Source: Polytrichum commune
Taxonomy: Eukaryota > Streptophyta > Polytrichopsida > Polytrichales > Polytrichaceae
Assembly (NCBI GenBank): GCA_950295325.1
Contig: OX485803.1
Coordinates: 59,907,554-59,971,553, forward strand
DNA length: 64,000 nt
Direction of reading: 5' to 3'
Position numbers and translations under genes: made by a program. Below, in pieces: positions 36,886-50,507 of this stretch. The stretch's first letter is position 1, and every line of letters begins with the position of its first letter. The notes under the pieces were generated by a model. The model saw nothing but the letters and a program-made list of their open reading frames with translations. It did not search any database and was not told the origin of the DNA.

Positions 36886-39800
36886 TCATTTTTATCCATC
36901 AATGTTTTTCATAGTTGACTTTATTGTAATGAGAAATAGTTTTTATTATATTAAAAAAATATTGTTGGAAAATATTTGACTAAATGAAAATATAGCATGA
37001 ACAATATATAATATAATAGATTTTATGCCAGTTCCTTCTAATCACTTTGATATAAAAAAATATCCACTTGAAACAATGACTGCCCAAACGACCTCCGTGT
37101 GTTATCCAAATAACTTAGTATTTTCAACTTAGTAATAATATATTCCAATTTTAGCTTATTTATATCTAAATAATTGACTAATATCTTTTGCATTGATAAG
37201 ATTTTTATTTATCTAAGCTAGTTTACAATTAAAATTATGCAATAAAATTTATAATTCATTTAATAATATGACTTCTCAAAATGTAAAGTTTATTTAATAA
37301 AACCATTCATTCATCTCCATAGATTTTATCAAAATGTTATATAAAATAAAATATTCAACTTGTCATTTATCTAATTTAGTCTTGGGAATTAAAATTCGGC
37401 CAAAGATACCTCTAGTTTCTTTTTTAAATACATATTTAAAGCATGTAAAGTTTAATTCATGCGACAATCAAAATTTGACACATATTTTGATATTTGTGAC
37501 AAATTACTTCACACTATATTATAGTTTTATGAAAATTTTATTTAATTTTGTAAAATAAATTTATATACATATTTCAAAATATAACATAAATATTTATTTT
37601 ATGAGAAATTATATAATTTTGAAAATAAAATATAGCTAACGATATACAGATGTTGTTATCTACACCAAAAACAATGTTTTAAATAGCCAAGTATCAAAAT
37701 CACTTTTTATTAAAGTTGGTTCATAAAAATGACAATGCTTTACGAATTATTGGAGATGAATTCCACCATCTTGACCATTCACTTCATATTTGCCGTCCAC
37801 AAAATTCATCCTGATTTTGTAATTACATTTCTAAAATAAATTATATTTTAGGATTAGAACTCGTATATACATATCCATGAAATACTGCATATTTCATATT
37901 CAATGTATGATTTTTTGTTATGATAAATAAATAAATAAAATCAACGTCATTTGCTAGATCCACCACTATAAGAAATTTAAATTATTTTGACCTAAAAATT
38001 TTCATTATAGTTGCAATAAAATGAAAGTCAAGTTTAATTGATCTTTGGACAAATGGAGTGTTGTAAATGTACTCACAACATGCATTTTCTAATATTATCA
38101 CTACAAAACTTCAAAACCAATATCGAAGAAATTTTTGTTTATTAAAATAAGAACACCAAAATATGAAAGGATAAATTTAAATTATACATAAAAAGTAGGT
38201 TGCTTACCTTGTAGATGAAAATTTCAAAATCATTCAAGGTAAGAGGATTCAACAAGCTTAATGGAGGTTATTTTTACATGTAGCAAAAGGTCTACTTTGA
38301 GAATATATCATTATCTGAAATAATTTTAATGCAAAAAAACATGGATGACAACGATTCTATATCAATATCTGAATTCAAGTATATTATGTTTTATAGGCCT
38401 TTTTAATTTTTATATGTAAGTTTCTATCATTATTTTAAATGTTTATTATATTCAGTATTCTAGTTTCATTGTTGAATTGAAGCTCATTGATGCTAATATA
38501 TTTGTATTATCAAATTTTGAAAATTATATTTTGTTTTGATGTTGATTTGTCTGTCATATCCTTAGTTTTATTTAGAGGTAGATGTCCACTCCTTAAAAAA
38601 CTACAATGTATCTATTGAAATCCCCTTGTAAAATAAAGTAAACACATTCTAAATTTCTAAGTCAAGGTTTACACTTATCATTAGTTCACAAATAAATTAT
38701 TCTAAGATTCGGAAGTCTTTATGAGTGAAAATGTATGGTTATTATTCTGAATGTCTAATTAGTCTACTGCAAGCTTAGTTGCCATGAGGTAGGCAACTTA
38801 GACCTTTTTAATGTTGTTTTCCTATTATAATTCGGTACAAGGTGGCTTAAAAACTAATATGACCCTTTAAAATTCCTAATTATTCTATCTAATAAATGAG
38901 GATAATATATTTCTATGAGCTACCTCTTGGAAATGCCTATAACTTCATGTGAAATTATTAAAATAAAAAATTAGTTAAACTAAAAGATAACCTCAATATC
39001 CAACTAGGAATATAAGATTTATAGAAAATGAACAGTATAGCAAACTGAATAAAGTTACAAAGTCATCAATACCAAAACAGAGATTGTATCAGAAAATACT
39101 CATAACTTCTAAACATATTCATGGATTTTTATAAGATTTTTTTAGAAATGAGACTTTAATAGTTACATACGTATTTAAGACATGTTAGGATGAAATTTAT
39201 GAGGAAGATGGGGTAAGCTTTTGAAGTTTGATGTTGATTTCAACCAAATATCACTACTTAATACAATATTTTATAAAAACTAGTCATAATTCATTAACAA
39301 ATGAAGAGAAATTAAAGTAAGAAAATTAGAGTAAGAAATTAAATGAACTATATAAAATAAAATATGGGATCGGCAACTTCTTCAAGGTTAAGACCAAATC
39401 TAACCCCTAGTTTGAAAAGTATCATGCCCACACATCCAATTATAAATGGCCACTTGTGTGGGCAAAGAGGAATTTCCAAGGCCTTGGGTCATCCAATAAG
39501 ATTGGGAAGCCAAAGGTGAAATTTTATAAAGCGATATTTAAAAAAATGATCCAAAACACCATCATATATGGGTATTTGTACAATGATCAACATGGTATGA
39601 AGTGGAGATTTTTTAATGCGTTGAAAACATAAAAATTCTAATGCAATCAAAAAGAATATAGAGGACTCTATTTGAAGAATACTGGATAGATCCAAATTTA
39701 TTGAGTATAGAAATCTTGTAGGATTTCATTTTTCAATAAGAATAAAGCCCAAAATAGGTTTTCAACTTAAAGGAATGGGGGACGTTTAATACCCCCCCAC

Positions 39801-40220
39801 AAACTTTTCGGGGGGGGGGGGATATTCTGTCAGGGGCAACCGCCCGTCCATTTTTCTGCACCTGACCGCAAACTATTGCCCGCCCGCCCGACTTCGAAAA
39901 AACTATTGTACTTGCATTTTTGAAGGCTACTTGTCCACAAATCCCATATTGAGTGCACTTCATTTTCAAGGTCTCAAATCCAATATATATGTTCACTTCC
40001 ATTGAGTAATTAAGCAATTGACTAGATTTCATTTTCAAAGTGAAACCGCCAATAAAGCATGTAATTAATTTGGAAGTCAAAAATATTACAAAATCCTCAT
40101 TAGTACTGAAGTTATAATTTTTGTCACTTACAATTGAAAGGGACTTTGTCATTCTAAAATGATACTAGAATTAATTAATAACTTTTTATATATAATATAA
40201 TATATAATATACTAAAAATT
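36886..40220. other. AT-rich intergenic, no gene supported
   Basis: Very AT-rich with only short open frames. A 139-codon minus-strand frame at 39733-40152 has no recognisable domain and crosses C and G runs at 39792-39821. Confidence 0.45.
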
Positions 40221-40636
40221 AATACCTTCTACTATCACAAAGTTTTCATACGCATTTAAACTAGTTAAGTAAGATTGAATGCAACTAAGTCTAATAATTT
40301 ATGATTAATCCTAATTAATCGTAATTAAGTCCATTTAAATCAGATATTATCCTTACCAAATTAATTAAGCCTAATTAATCATAAATTATATTTACTGGAG
40401 TTAATTCCATTTAAATCATGATTAATTCTAGTAAATACATTTTATAATGGAATTAACTCCGGTAAATATAATTTATGATTAATTAGGCTTAATTAATTTG
40501 GTAAGCATATTTTCTGATTTAATTGGGCTTAAATAGGATTAATTAGGATTAATTATAAATTATTAGACTTAGTTGCATTCAATCTTACTTAACTAGTTTA
40601 AATGCGTATGAAAACTTTGTGATAGTAGAAGGTATT
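40221..40636. repeat. Long foldback: two 190-bp inverted arms
   Basis: Arm 40221-40410 is nearly the exact reverse complement of 40447-40636, separated by 36 bp. The outer AT-rich flanks can extend the pairing. The outermost ~110 bp of each arm match almost perfectly, while scattered differences lie nearer the loop. It could be a foldback/MITE element or an inverted-duplication locus giving hairpin RNA; it has no coding potential. Confidence 0.9.
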
Positions 40637-41818
40637 AAATATATATTATATATTAAATATTATAAATTATAAGTCTATCTAGGGATTTTGTTTCTAGCCG
40701 AATTGACTCCCAAATCATAATCGACCTAATTAGATAAAACTAACAACAAACTTGGGAGGGAACGATTTTGATGTATCCCATCCTCTACTTTGTGTTTATT
40801 AAGTAGTGCCGGAATATAGTTCCAACATGAATGTAAGTGGCTCTATATACCGATATGAAAATGAAACGTGACATAATATGAAGGGTATATAACCTCTTTT
40901 TTTTTCAAAATTGAGGCCCTATTCAATGACTGCTTTCAAAATCATGAATTGTAATTGTTTGAATGGCATGCATTCTATGGGAAGACATCATTTCCCATCA
41001 AACAAAAAACAAAATTGGAAGCAAAAAATTTCCCTTTGGAAGTTCCACTGCCTTAAATGCCCTCTGTTGTTATTATCGAGTACTATGGTGACGTAGTAGC
41101 CAAGGTATATCCGTCTGCTTTGTTTCATCATGACATGTGGCTAAGATAGGGTGTGTGATATTCGGTATCCACATTTATTGGTGCATTTAAACTTGAATTT
41201 GTATGCAACGGACAACATGGTGATGTTGGTAATGGCATTCCCCACTATTTCCCATGTATTTTGAAAGGTGGGGCCCACATTAAAGTGACATGTTGTACGC
41301 ATGGGTGCAAAGGGCCAAGACGGCATGGGCCCACCAATTGTTCAGAAAATTGTGATGGTTCATAATTATAATATAGATTTTAATTTGAACTTTTCATGAT
41401 GTTTTTTTCAATTTAAAAAAAGATTTGTTAAGTTATAAATTGGGTCAATGGCTGCTAGTGGGCACATATGTGTGATAAGTGCAACCATGGACGGGGTTTT
41501 TTTTGGGGGGGGGGGGTAGACTAAATTTGTAGGCTATGAGCCCGAGGTTACCCACGGGATGTTGGTATGGAGATTCAAGAGAAAGGTTGGATTGGCAATA
41601 AGGATAGGGGTTGGGTTTCCAATTTTTTCAATGTTGAGGCTCAAGTTTTACTAATTCTAATTTCTTGGACACATTTTGATTTGTTCAATAATCTATTTCA
41701 TTACATTGTACTTTAATTCTTGATTTTGTTTTTTTCTCATGCATTATGTAACTATTTGTTATTTTCTAGAAAACTACATTTTATTGTTAATCAATAGAAG
41801 CCCTCCAAGATTTTCAAG
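40637..41818. other. Intergenic, no gene supported
   Basis: No gene recognised. It contains a mixed T/G run ending in twelve G at 41505-41516. Confidence 0.45.
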
Positions 41819-42034
41819 ATGAACAAAATGTTTGAAGATTCCAACTACTCGGCCGACAAAGACATAAACGATGACGTGGCGGCGGGACATGACAAAGATT
41901 ATTTGGGGCCTTTGGACAATAATTGCGATGACGGGCACATTGGAGGGAACTTGGGCCTTGACAACCCCAATAATCCGTTTGCATTTGACAACAATGGTGT
42001 CACAAATGATGATGAACTTCACATCGCCGATTAG
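41819..42034 (+). CDS. Short acidic hypothetical ORF
   Basis: Seventy-one codons, rich in Asp and Asn (for example DKDINDDVAAG). After the stop, a related sense frame seems to continue to about 42350. No domain is recognised. It may be the start of a decayed transposon gene with the next ORF at 42380; weak support. Confidence 0.2.
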   Translation: MNKMFEDSNYSADKDINDDVAAGHDKDYLGPLDNNCDDGHIGGNLGLDNPNNPFAFDNNGVTNDDELHIAD

Positions 42035-42379
42035 GAATTTATCTCAAATGTAAATGTGCATCCCACTATAACAATAACAACAACAATACTCAATGCGCCA
42101 ATCGAAGTTAAACCTAGTGTGCATGAGGATGTTGTAGTTGAACCAATGTGGGTGAGGCTATTGAAAATGATGACAAATGGATGGACAGGGATGAAGTCCA
42201 ACAACTCACTTCTCATATTTATCCATGGCCTGATGTTGTCCCCCTCCTATCTTGCCAACACCAAGTCGACAACAATGAGAGGCTACATCACCCATTCCCA
42301 TTCCACACAGCGTGGGCATGTCCAACATTGTGAGACACCCAAGTCCACTGTGAGATAGACCATTGCATTCGGTAGGTGA

Positions 42380-42880
42380 TTGAACGATGGACTCCAACTC
42401 GGATGTTACCTTAGTGCAACACATTGCACGGTGGGCCCCATCCATACCCTGCATGGACGCCCGGTTGGTCAATGTCACGATTGGCATGCATGCCCATCCA
42501 CCCACCCGGACCAACCATCCCCTGATATTGTTATGACAAACTTTGGCCTTACCACTAGAGGGCAAAGAAGAAAACTCCAAAGGGAGGTGCAAGCATGGAG
42601 GATAACTAGGGCCACTACGGTTGCCCATCCATTGAAGAACACCATTATGGACGCAACGGGATCCAGACCAATGGTATCAATTGGGCTACCAACTGTTGGT
42701 ACTTGGCCCAATCAACTTGGGGATGATTATGCGAGCACGGATGATGAATTGGATGTAGGTGAAGCTCCCAACAATAGTGATTACCAAGTGCCTCCCCTAA
42801 GGGTGGCTTGGGGGAGGGGGGGGGGGTCAAGAAAGACTAGGAATTTCGTATGTCAAGAGGACTATGATGAATCCCCATGA
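42380..42880 (+). CDS. Hypothetical ORF, possibly transposon-derived
   Basis: A 166-codon frame with a plausible mixed composition (LTTRGQRRKLQREVQAW and a later acidic DDYASTDDELDVGEAP segment) but no family I can name. It passes through a G run (42812-42826) encoding glycines. Open frames also exist on the other strand here, so coding status is uncertain. Confidence 0.25.
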   Translation: MNDGLQLGCYLSATHCTVGPIHTLHGRPVGQCHDWHACPSTHPDQPSPDIVMTNFGLTTRGQRRKLQREVQAWRITRATTVAHPLKNTIMDATGSRPMVSIGLPTVGTWPNQLGDDYASTDDELDVGEAPNNSDYQVPPLRVAWGRGGGSRKTRNFVCQEDYDESP

Positions 42881-42923
42881 GTTAATATTTGCGGGAACTT
42901 TGACTATTTCATAGTGTGGACGG

Positions 42924-42951
42924 GGTTGGATTGGATTGGATTGGATTGGAT
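42924..42951. repeat. GGATT pentamer microsatellite
   Basis: About five tandem GGATT units. Short and not the plant telomere repeat. Confidence 0.8.
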
Positions 42952-43564
42952 TGAATTTAAGAGTATTTTGGATTGTGTATGGTTTTATAATAAATAACAT
43001 ATTTCACATGGTTTATTCATATTGTGTCCACAATACATTTATGTACGAGTAAGTTTGGACCTAGGTGTCAATGTGGATTGCATTAACACCAAAGGTTGCA
43101 TGAGGTACACAAATACATGAATTCAACCATACTCAGGTGATTGGTTTTAATCAAACATTAGGCCTATACATCACATAAATGAATTAACACCAAGCATACA
43201 TACATCCAAACATCCGTACATACATGCATCCATGCATGCAATGGGTAATGCCAATGCAAACTTGTAGCAAAGTTATAATGCAAAGACCATATATTTGGTA
43301 GATGAAATCATTTTCACATAGTGCAATCATATTCACAAGCTGCCTTTGCCACTATGAAGCATTTTCTCAGATTAAATCGGCAAACTAAAAATAATATTAC
43401 AACACCATATTGCACATATGTTCATGACAAAAGTCTCTTTAAAGGATATATCCAATAGTTAGTATGTCGCTGAAGTTCGACACAACGTCCAACTAACCAG
43501 AACCGAAACTCCTTGTTATCAACGAGCTTGTCATGCAAGTACTCAAGTTCCAGAATCCCTAGAT

Positions 43565-43885
43565 CATTTGATTGAGTATGTCAAACCCACCATCGAATTG
43601 GGATGGCTATGGGATGCGTAGCACTGGAAAACAACATGTTGCGTCAATACTCGTGAAATGTGTTGTGTACTTGTCCTGTGCCAAAATGAAGGCACCAAGC
43701 TTTGTAAACTCCCATGTATGTAAATACATAGGAGAACCTTAAAATCATAAATCACATTATCCCTATCAATTACATCATGGCACATGGCTTGACCACCAAT
43801 ATGGCTCCATCAAATTAGGCATGATATGATCTTGCACTGTGTCTTTGGAAAGGCCAGGGCTAAATGAATGCTCCACCATCTTGTA
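43565..43885. repeat. Diverged duplicated segment, copy 1
   Basis: Aligns with 48676-49028 in the same orientation: an ATTGGGATGGCTAT-like start, a GCCAAAATGA segment, CATAGGAGAACC, and CTCCACCATCTTG. Nature unknown; possibly pieces of an old DNA transposon. Confidence 0.55.
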
Positions 43886-44785
43886 AAAACAAATTACTAT
43901 TTAATATACATATCACTAACCCTCTTTCCCATTTGTTCTCCGTATGGTTCCGCTTGTTTTGTCAACTCCGATTTGACTTCTAGAGGTATTGGTTGTAGAC
44001 TGGATTTGCAAACGGTTTAATTTAGCAGATCGGATCATGACCATTTGAAAATCATGTGTTCTTCACCTAGTCTTCAAGGTTAGGAAGAACTTAGGCTGTA
44101 AAGAATCACCTTCACAACCCTTAATCATTCCGCATCCTTTGGAAGCATTTTTTTTGCTTCGCCTCCATTATATAAAATTTCAATCATGTAAACAGATTGC
44201 CTCCGCCTTTACCTGGATGTGGTGCATGGTCCAAGGATGGAATACTTTAAAACCCCGTGTTGGTTATTGAAGTGGCGGAATCACCCATCCACCTTGGATA
44301 ATCTACGAGTGGCTTGTAGCATAACACGAGATTACAATTAATTGATTTTCATAGTGTTGTTTAATTAATTACACATGGCGGACCACAAAATACGTAATGG
44401 ACAAGATTTAAGGCAACATGTATGTTCAACTTGTTGCTTTCAAACTACTAGGTATTGGGGCATCACTGCCAACATTCTAGGGGCCAACGACAAAAAATAA
44501 TCACGCTGGTTATCAACCTGACCTCATTGCCACAAAACGGTTTTGAAAATTTGACAAGCAACTACCACATACACACAAAGGGTTCCAATTAAAATCTTAG
44601 GATTCGGAGAACCCCCTTGGCGTTCAATTAGGTTTATATCCTTAATTGAACTACTATAGAAGATAGACGGGGTAAAATGTGTACCTTTAGGCAACAAGCC
44701 TAGCTGCGCTTCCTCCTAGGGCCTCCACCTAAACTTTAAATTTAGTTCGTAACTCATTCTACTTCAAGATTGACTTCGTTAGCTC
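43886..44785. other. Intergenic, no gene supported
   Basis: No gene, RNA or clear repeat recognised in this stretch. Confidence 0.4.
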
Positions 44786-44932
44786 CAAACTCCAAGATCC
44801 AATTTGAAGCTCCAACACCAAGTTCCAATTTAAAGCTCCAACACTAAGTTCCAAGACCAAGCTCCAACTTGAAGCTCCAACTTGAAGCTCCAACACCAAG
44901 CGCCAATTCCAAGCTCCACTCCAAGCTCATAT
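44786..44932. repeat. AGCTCCAA minisatellite
   Basis: Repeated GCTCCAACACCAAGTTCCAA-like units in variable order. It opens the long tandem region that follows. Confidence 0.75.
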
Positions 44933-44939
44933 AACTATA

Positions 44940-47900
44940 TGAAAAACACCCACTCCTGGCCGATGCACCAAAATTGTAGTGATAATTCTTACTCCAAGCG
45001 AAGTAACAACCCACAAGATTGGCCGGATGGGTGGACTACCCTAGTGCCTCCAAAAAATGACCTTCTAATTTTGATAATGCACAGCTCAATGCAGAGGATC
45101 AATGCAAGACATCATGCAAAACATCAATATAGAACACTATGCAAAACACTAACGTAAAACTTAATGTAGAAGACTAATGTAGAGGACTAATGCAAAGCCT
45201 ACTATAGAGCCTAACGTAAAACGTAATACAAAATCTAATGCAACGGACTAATATAAGACATAATGCAAAAACTAATATAAAATATTAATATAGAAGACGA
45301 ATACAAAGCCTAATGTAAAACCTAATACAAAAAACTAATATAAAATATTAGTGCAAAAAACTAATACATAACACAATGCAAAAGACTAACACGGAAGCTA
45401 GTGCATAAATAATATAAAGACTAATACATAACCTAATGCAAAAAATAATGCAAGACTTATGCAAAAACTAATGCAAAATCAATGCAAAAACTAATGCAAG
45501 ATTAATGTAGAATATAATGTAAGACTAATACGGAATCTAATAGAATAAGAAGTGAAGTAATAACTTATACAACCATAAATATAAAATATAAAATATATTG
45601 TAATTAGGTAATAACATAACTGTTGAATACGGGTCAAAAACTTTGTGTTCATGCTTACATAGAGAGGGGAGAGAGAAAGATAGTCCTAACCACGAGAGTG
45701 AAAAGTGAGAAGTGGGCCCTCGCGCTCTCCTTCGGGGGACTACCCATTTGTGGTGACAATTATTACTTCAAGCAAAGTAACAACATACAAGATTGGCCGG
45801 ATGGGTGTACTACTCTAGTGGATCCAAGCAATAACATTCTAATTCATATAATGCTCAACACTAATGTAGAACCTAATACATAAGATTAATACAAAATACT
45901 AATGAGACCTCACATAACACTAATGTAGGACACGCACAACATGAATACAGAACACTAATGCAAAACACTAGCGCAAAACCTAATACAGAGGGATAATGCA
46001 GAATATTGTGCAGGACACTAATGTAGAAGATTGATGTAGGAGACTAATGCAGAATCTAATGTAAAATCTAATACATGACATTAATATAGAAAATTAATGT
46101 AGAGGACTGATGTATAACATAATCCATAAGTTAAATGTAAGGGACTGATGTAGAAGACTAATGCATAACCTATTGTATGAAATTAAGATACAAAATTAAT
46201 ACAAAAGACTAATGCATAATATAATGTAGAAATCTAATGCGTAGGCTGATACATAAATAATGTAAAGACTAACACATAAACTAGTGTATAGACTAAGGCA
46301 AAAACTAATGGAACAAAGTATCAATTAACAACTTAAGATATCAAACCTAATGCAACTATGCAATAACATTTTTTTTAATAGGGTTAAAAAAAAACCAATA
46401 TTCATAGGGTTTATAAATGATTTTGTCCAATATTCATATTCTTATTATTCAATAACTCTTTGCATCTACCTATATATAGCGAAAGAAGAGAAAAAGATGA
46501 GTAGTTAAAATCACGAAAGTGAGAGAATGAGAAATGAATCCCCGTGCTCTCTTTGGGGGACTACCCCTTCCAACCACAAAGCCTTTTCGGTCGTAGATCA
46601 AGTCATACCTACATTTAACGGTTGGTATTTATGGCCGCTACCACTCTAGCCGCCATTTTCTAAACCCTTAGATCCAACGGTCTTCATTCGCTCGATTTCA
46701 TCCGCTTAATATTATCCTCAATTCGTTGTTTTTCTACGTTTACGCCTTCATCCGCTCGACATTATCATCCATTCATCACTGTCCTACATTCTACGTTGTT
46801 CTACGTTGGCCTTCAACCATTCGACGTTATCCTATACTATTCTTTTTTCCATTCGACATTGTTCTACATTGTTCTTCTTCCATTCGACGTTGTCATACTC
46901 TGGCCTTCGACCATTTGATATTGTCCTACGCTATTTTTCATTCATTCGACGTTGTCCTTCGATGTCCTTCATCTATTGCTTAAATTTCTTCGTATTAACT
47001 AATTGACTTAAATATAATTTCTATCCACCAACTTTCTTTCTATTTAAACTATGAATTTTAATCCAACCGCGAAGGGTTTGGTTAATTCACGCGAGTAAAT
47101 AATAACATGTTTCTAAAATATAAAAAATAATTGAAAAGATTTCATGTACACATGCGTAATAACTTATTTTTTGTATCCGCCTATAAATTATTTATACTTT
47201 ATAATTAGCTCAATTTGGGATAGCACCAGTTAATGTAACCAACTAGATTCGAACCTGGATTGATCCAGATCTAATACTAGTTTCTAATACAATTCGCATC
47301 TATTGGCGAATGTCTTATAATATAGTAGCCACCTATATATCAACTATTTCATATATATATATAGATAGATTATGGATTTTCAATCAAAACGTGAGCGGTT
47401 TAAATGACTCACACCATTTCAATCACAAAACCTTCATGGCGATAGATCTAGATATACCTATATCTAACAGTTGGCATTTAAACTATCATATTCTATTTGC
47501 CCCCAGGGAGGGCACTCCATTGTCAAGTTGAAAACCATGTGCAACGGAAAAAAATCTATTTTTTAAAAAAAGAATCAACAAAATGGGTCAAAATTTTATC
47601 AAAAAATTTTTATGAGTACATATACATGGTATCTATTACATAGTAAAAATTGATAACCAAAATTGATAATTTGTTTTTTCTAGAAAACATACCGTTTCTA
47701 ACTAGAATGACGCAGAATTGATCTAAAAAAATTACTAGAAAAAATGGAGATGACTAAAAATTTCAAAAAAATATATAAAAGATATTATCAATGGAAATGC
47801 ATATATAGAAAAATATCATAATTTTTAAAATTATCTATGGCATATAATATAGGGGTAGCAAACTTCCGTTGCACTTGGTTTTCAACTTGACAATGGAGTG

Positions 47901-48600
47901 TCCTCCCCGGGTATCTGCCATTCTTTAACCCGAGATCAAATGGTCTTGGTTTTGTAACCGTTTTATTCAATAATTTTCATCCATTTAACACCATCATCCG
48001 TTTGTTGCCGTCCTATGCTTATGCTTCATCTGCTCGATGTCATTTTCTGTTCATCGCTGTCCTCTATTTGACGTTATCCTATGATGTTCTTTATCCATTC
48101 GACATTGTTCAACGTTATTCTCTGTTGTTCTTCATCCATTGTCTAAATTTCTTCATACTTACTAGGTGATCTTAATCTAATTTCTAACCATTTTTTTTTA
48201 TTTAGACCGTGAACCTCAACTCAACCACAAACGGTTTAGTTAATTCATTCAGATAACTAGTAAAATGTCTTTAATAAAAAAAACTAATTGAGAATATTCT
48301 ACGCATACGTATGTAATAATTTCATTTTTATATCCACCTACAAATTATTCATGCTTTATTATTAACTTATCTTATGATAGATCAATCAATGTATCCAACC
48401 GGATTCGAATCCGGATTGGTCCCAACCTAATTTCAGTCTCTTATACAACTCACATCTACAGATGAATGTTGTAAAATTTAATAACCACCTTTACATTGAC
48501 TAATCATAATAACTAACTTTCTTATTTTTGTAGATTGTAAGCCTTAATTCAAACCGCGAGCGGTTTTAGTGGCTTACATTGATGCATCTTCATAGTTCGA
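44940..48600. repeat. Degenerate higher-order tandem array
   Basis: Blocks recur with periods of roughly 740-850 bp. A segment with AAGATTGGCCGGATGGGT occurs near 45013 and 45792; one with GCGCTCTCC/TGGGGGACTACCC near 45722 and 46540. A third block (CATTCGACGTTGTCC-like words, then AATTTCTTC, ACGGTTTAGTTAATTC and an ATTCGAA-containing segment) occurs at 46670-47420 and 47985-48580. Between them are short-unit runs of the CTAATGCAAAA type at 45064-45620 and 45846-46350. MITE copy 4 is inserted in the second large block. No coding function is apparent. Confidence 0.65.
47502..47911 (+). mobile_element. ~410-bp MITE, copy 4
   Basis: Flanked by TATTTGCC (47494-47501) and TATCTGCC (47912-47919). 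Termini read CCCAGGGAGGGCACTCC and the inverted equivalent ending CCTCCCCGGG. Same orientation as copy 1. It interrupts one unit of the tandem array, so it is younger than that duplication. Confidence 0.85.
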
Positions 48601-48675
48601 CGGGATGCCAATTACAATGATCTTAATTTTCCACAAACATGTCTTGAAAATACTAAATTTGCATGATACCTAGAT

Positions 48676-49028
48676 AGTTCATTCAAGCATGTTGAATCCA
48701 CCACTCAATTGGGATAACTATCGGTTGCATAACACTTTAATAAACCTCAAGCAATATCATTTCTCTCACTCCCTGGAATCTTTGGTTAATATTAATGCCA
48801 AATTCAAAAATAAACAATTGGAGTGCGTTGTACATTTCTCCCATGCCAAAATGACGATGCCAAGCATTGTTATCTCCCATGCATTTATAGCTACATAGGA
48901 GAACCATTCCCTCCATGAGACATTGTAGTCAATATACTAGGAAAGATTTGCAGTGAGAACTATTGTGGGCTCCATCATCTTGGGCACAATATGTCCAGAA
49001 ACTATGTATGGCCACTCCACCATCTTCT
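48676..49028. repeat. Diverged duplicated segment, copy 2
   Basis: Counterpart of 43565-43885 in the same orientation. The two copies flank the tandem array. Confidence 0.55.
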
Positions 49029-50507
49029 TTTGGCCTAATATAGATGACAATTATTGACCACCCTTCTACATTTGTTCCTCATATGCAAAACTTACTATAA
49101 CAATATTGGGCCAATGGAGAGCTTGGGAATGAGGCCAAAGTGAGATAGAGCTTGCCACATATATGCCTTCATTGTAAGATTATGGGCAATCAATGTGACG
49201 TGACTAAGCCAACACTTCAATTAATCTCAAGTTATAATCAATTCCCCATGTCAACTATTGTGTAGTTGTCGACCAAGGTCGTCCACTGCTTCAAAATAAT
49301 CGTCCATACAAGGTGACTTCCGTCAAGTAGTCAACCATTTGATCAGCTGCTAAACCTTAACTCGTAGCGCTCGTGCACATGGGGCCATATAAAATCATGT
49401 GTTATGTCCATGAGGAGCCCGCCCTGCCTTCAAGTGATTTTGAGCACCTTGTATGCCTCACATACATTGCCTAAAATCATTTGTGGTTTGGTGAGTCCAA
49501 AGGTTTGCTATAGTTGGAAGTAGAGTGACAAGGGCCACATGTAGTTCGTCTAGAAGTATGTATTACAATCCCCAACATGCTTACCATATAAGCAAATGAA
49601 TTTACATCCGAAGGGGTTGTGGAAAAAAACTCAAAATGAGGACGACTTGTGTAATGTGTTGCCACCAATTCAAGGAGAACGGTTGATCGTCTCTAGCGTG
49701 CTTAATTGGACCCCCAAAAGAGACCGGCATGTTGCATTGGTGACAAGGAAAAACTTTTCCCATGACATTTGTTTGAGGATCTTCAAGACTTCTCCAAAAA
49801 GGGAAAAATCAATCATATTTCCAGAAGAAATACGTGACCTTGTGATAGTTTTACCAAACCAAAGAGTATTTTGTTCCTCTCCCAATCCACTGGGGGTTCA
49901 ACTAATGCACCACACACCAAAAGGAATATTGGTTTTATAAAGAGTACAAGCTTATCCCTACCAATTTGGCCGGAGTTTAGTGTGTAGATCATACTTGGAG
50001 ATATGCTTACATACATTGCTATGTATGTAATACAGACTATATGATTACAAATATACAATGAATACATGTATAACAATTCCATCATTCTTTTGTTTTTAAA
50101 ATTTTAAAATTTTGTGTGGGGGGGGGGGGTAGAATTAATAATTGGATAAATATGTTGACCATTATAAAATACATTCATATGAACTTATGACATCCACCTC
50201 ATTTGTAATACCAACTTCATCCAAGCGCGGAACCCCGAAGTCCATGAATTAAGTACATGTTTGCAAGACCCAACTCTAGAGCAAATCACAATGCGCGGCA
50301 ACATAGTGACATTAATCACAAAAGTGACAGTGAGCACAAAATTGCTTATAAATTTGCAAAAATGTTTTTTACACATTATGTGTAATTAAATCAAAGATAG
50401 TGCATCATAGCCTTGGGTCTATTTGGGTACCAGTGTCCAAAAAAACTAATTGAATTCATAATCTATATCCAAGGGTATGAGAGGGCCACGTATCAAGCTT
50501 GCACCAT
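49029..50507. other. Intergenic, no gene supported
   Basis: A 114-codon plus-strand frame at 49596-49940 is present but unrecognised. A G run lies at 50118-50129. Confidence 0.4.

Noticed and set aside
42924-42951. GGATT repeats as an interstitial telomere
   Set aside because: The plant telomere unit is TTTAGGG; this is a short unrelated pentamer.
45064-46350. Regular short repeats that might suggest a CRISPR-like array
   Set aside because: Units are degenerate, without unique spacers, in eukaryotic intergenic DNA next to larger tandem blocks.
46726-47006. Frames with repeated FDIVLR words
   Set aside because: Translation of the CATTCGACGTTGTCC repeat; no sign of protein-level selection.
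48399-48414. CCGGATTCGAATCCGG, similar to a tRNA T-arm
   Set aside because: A simple palindrome in the tandem array; no A box, acceptor stem or anticodon arm could be placed.
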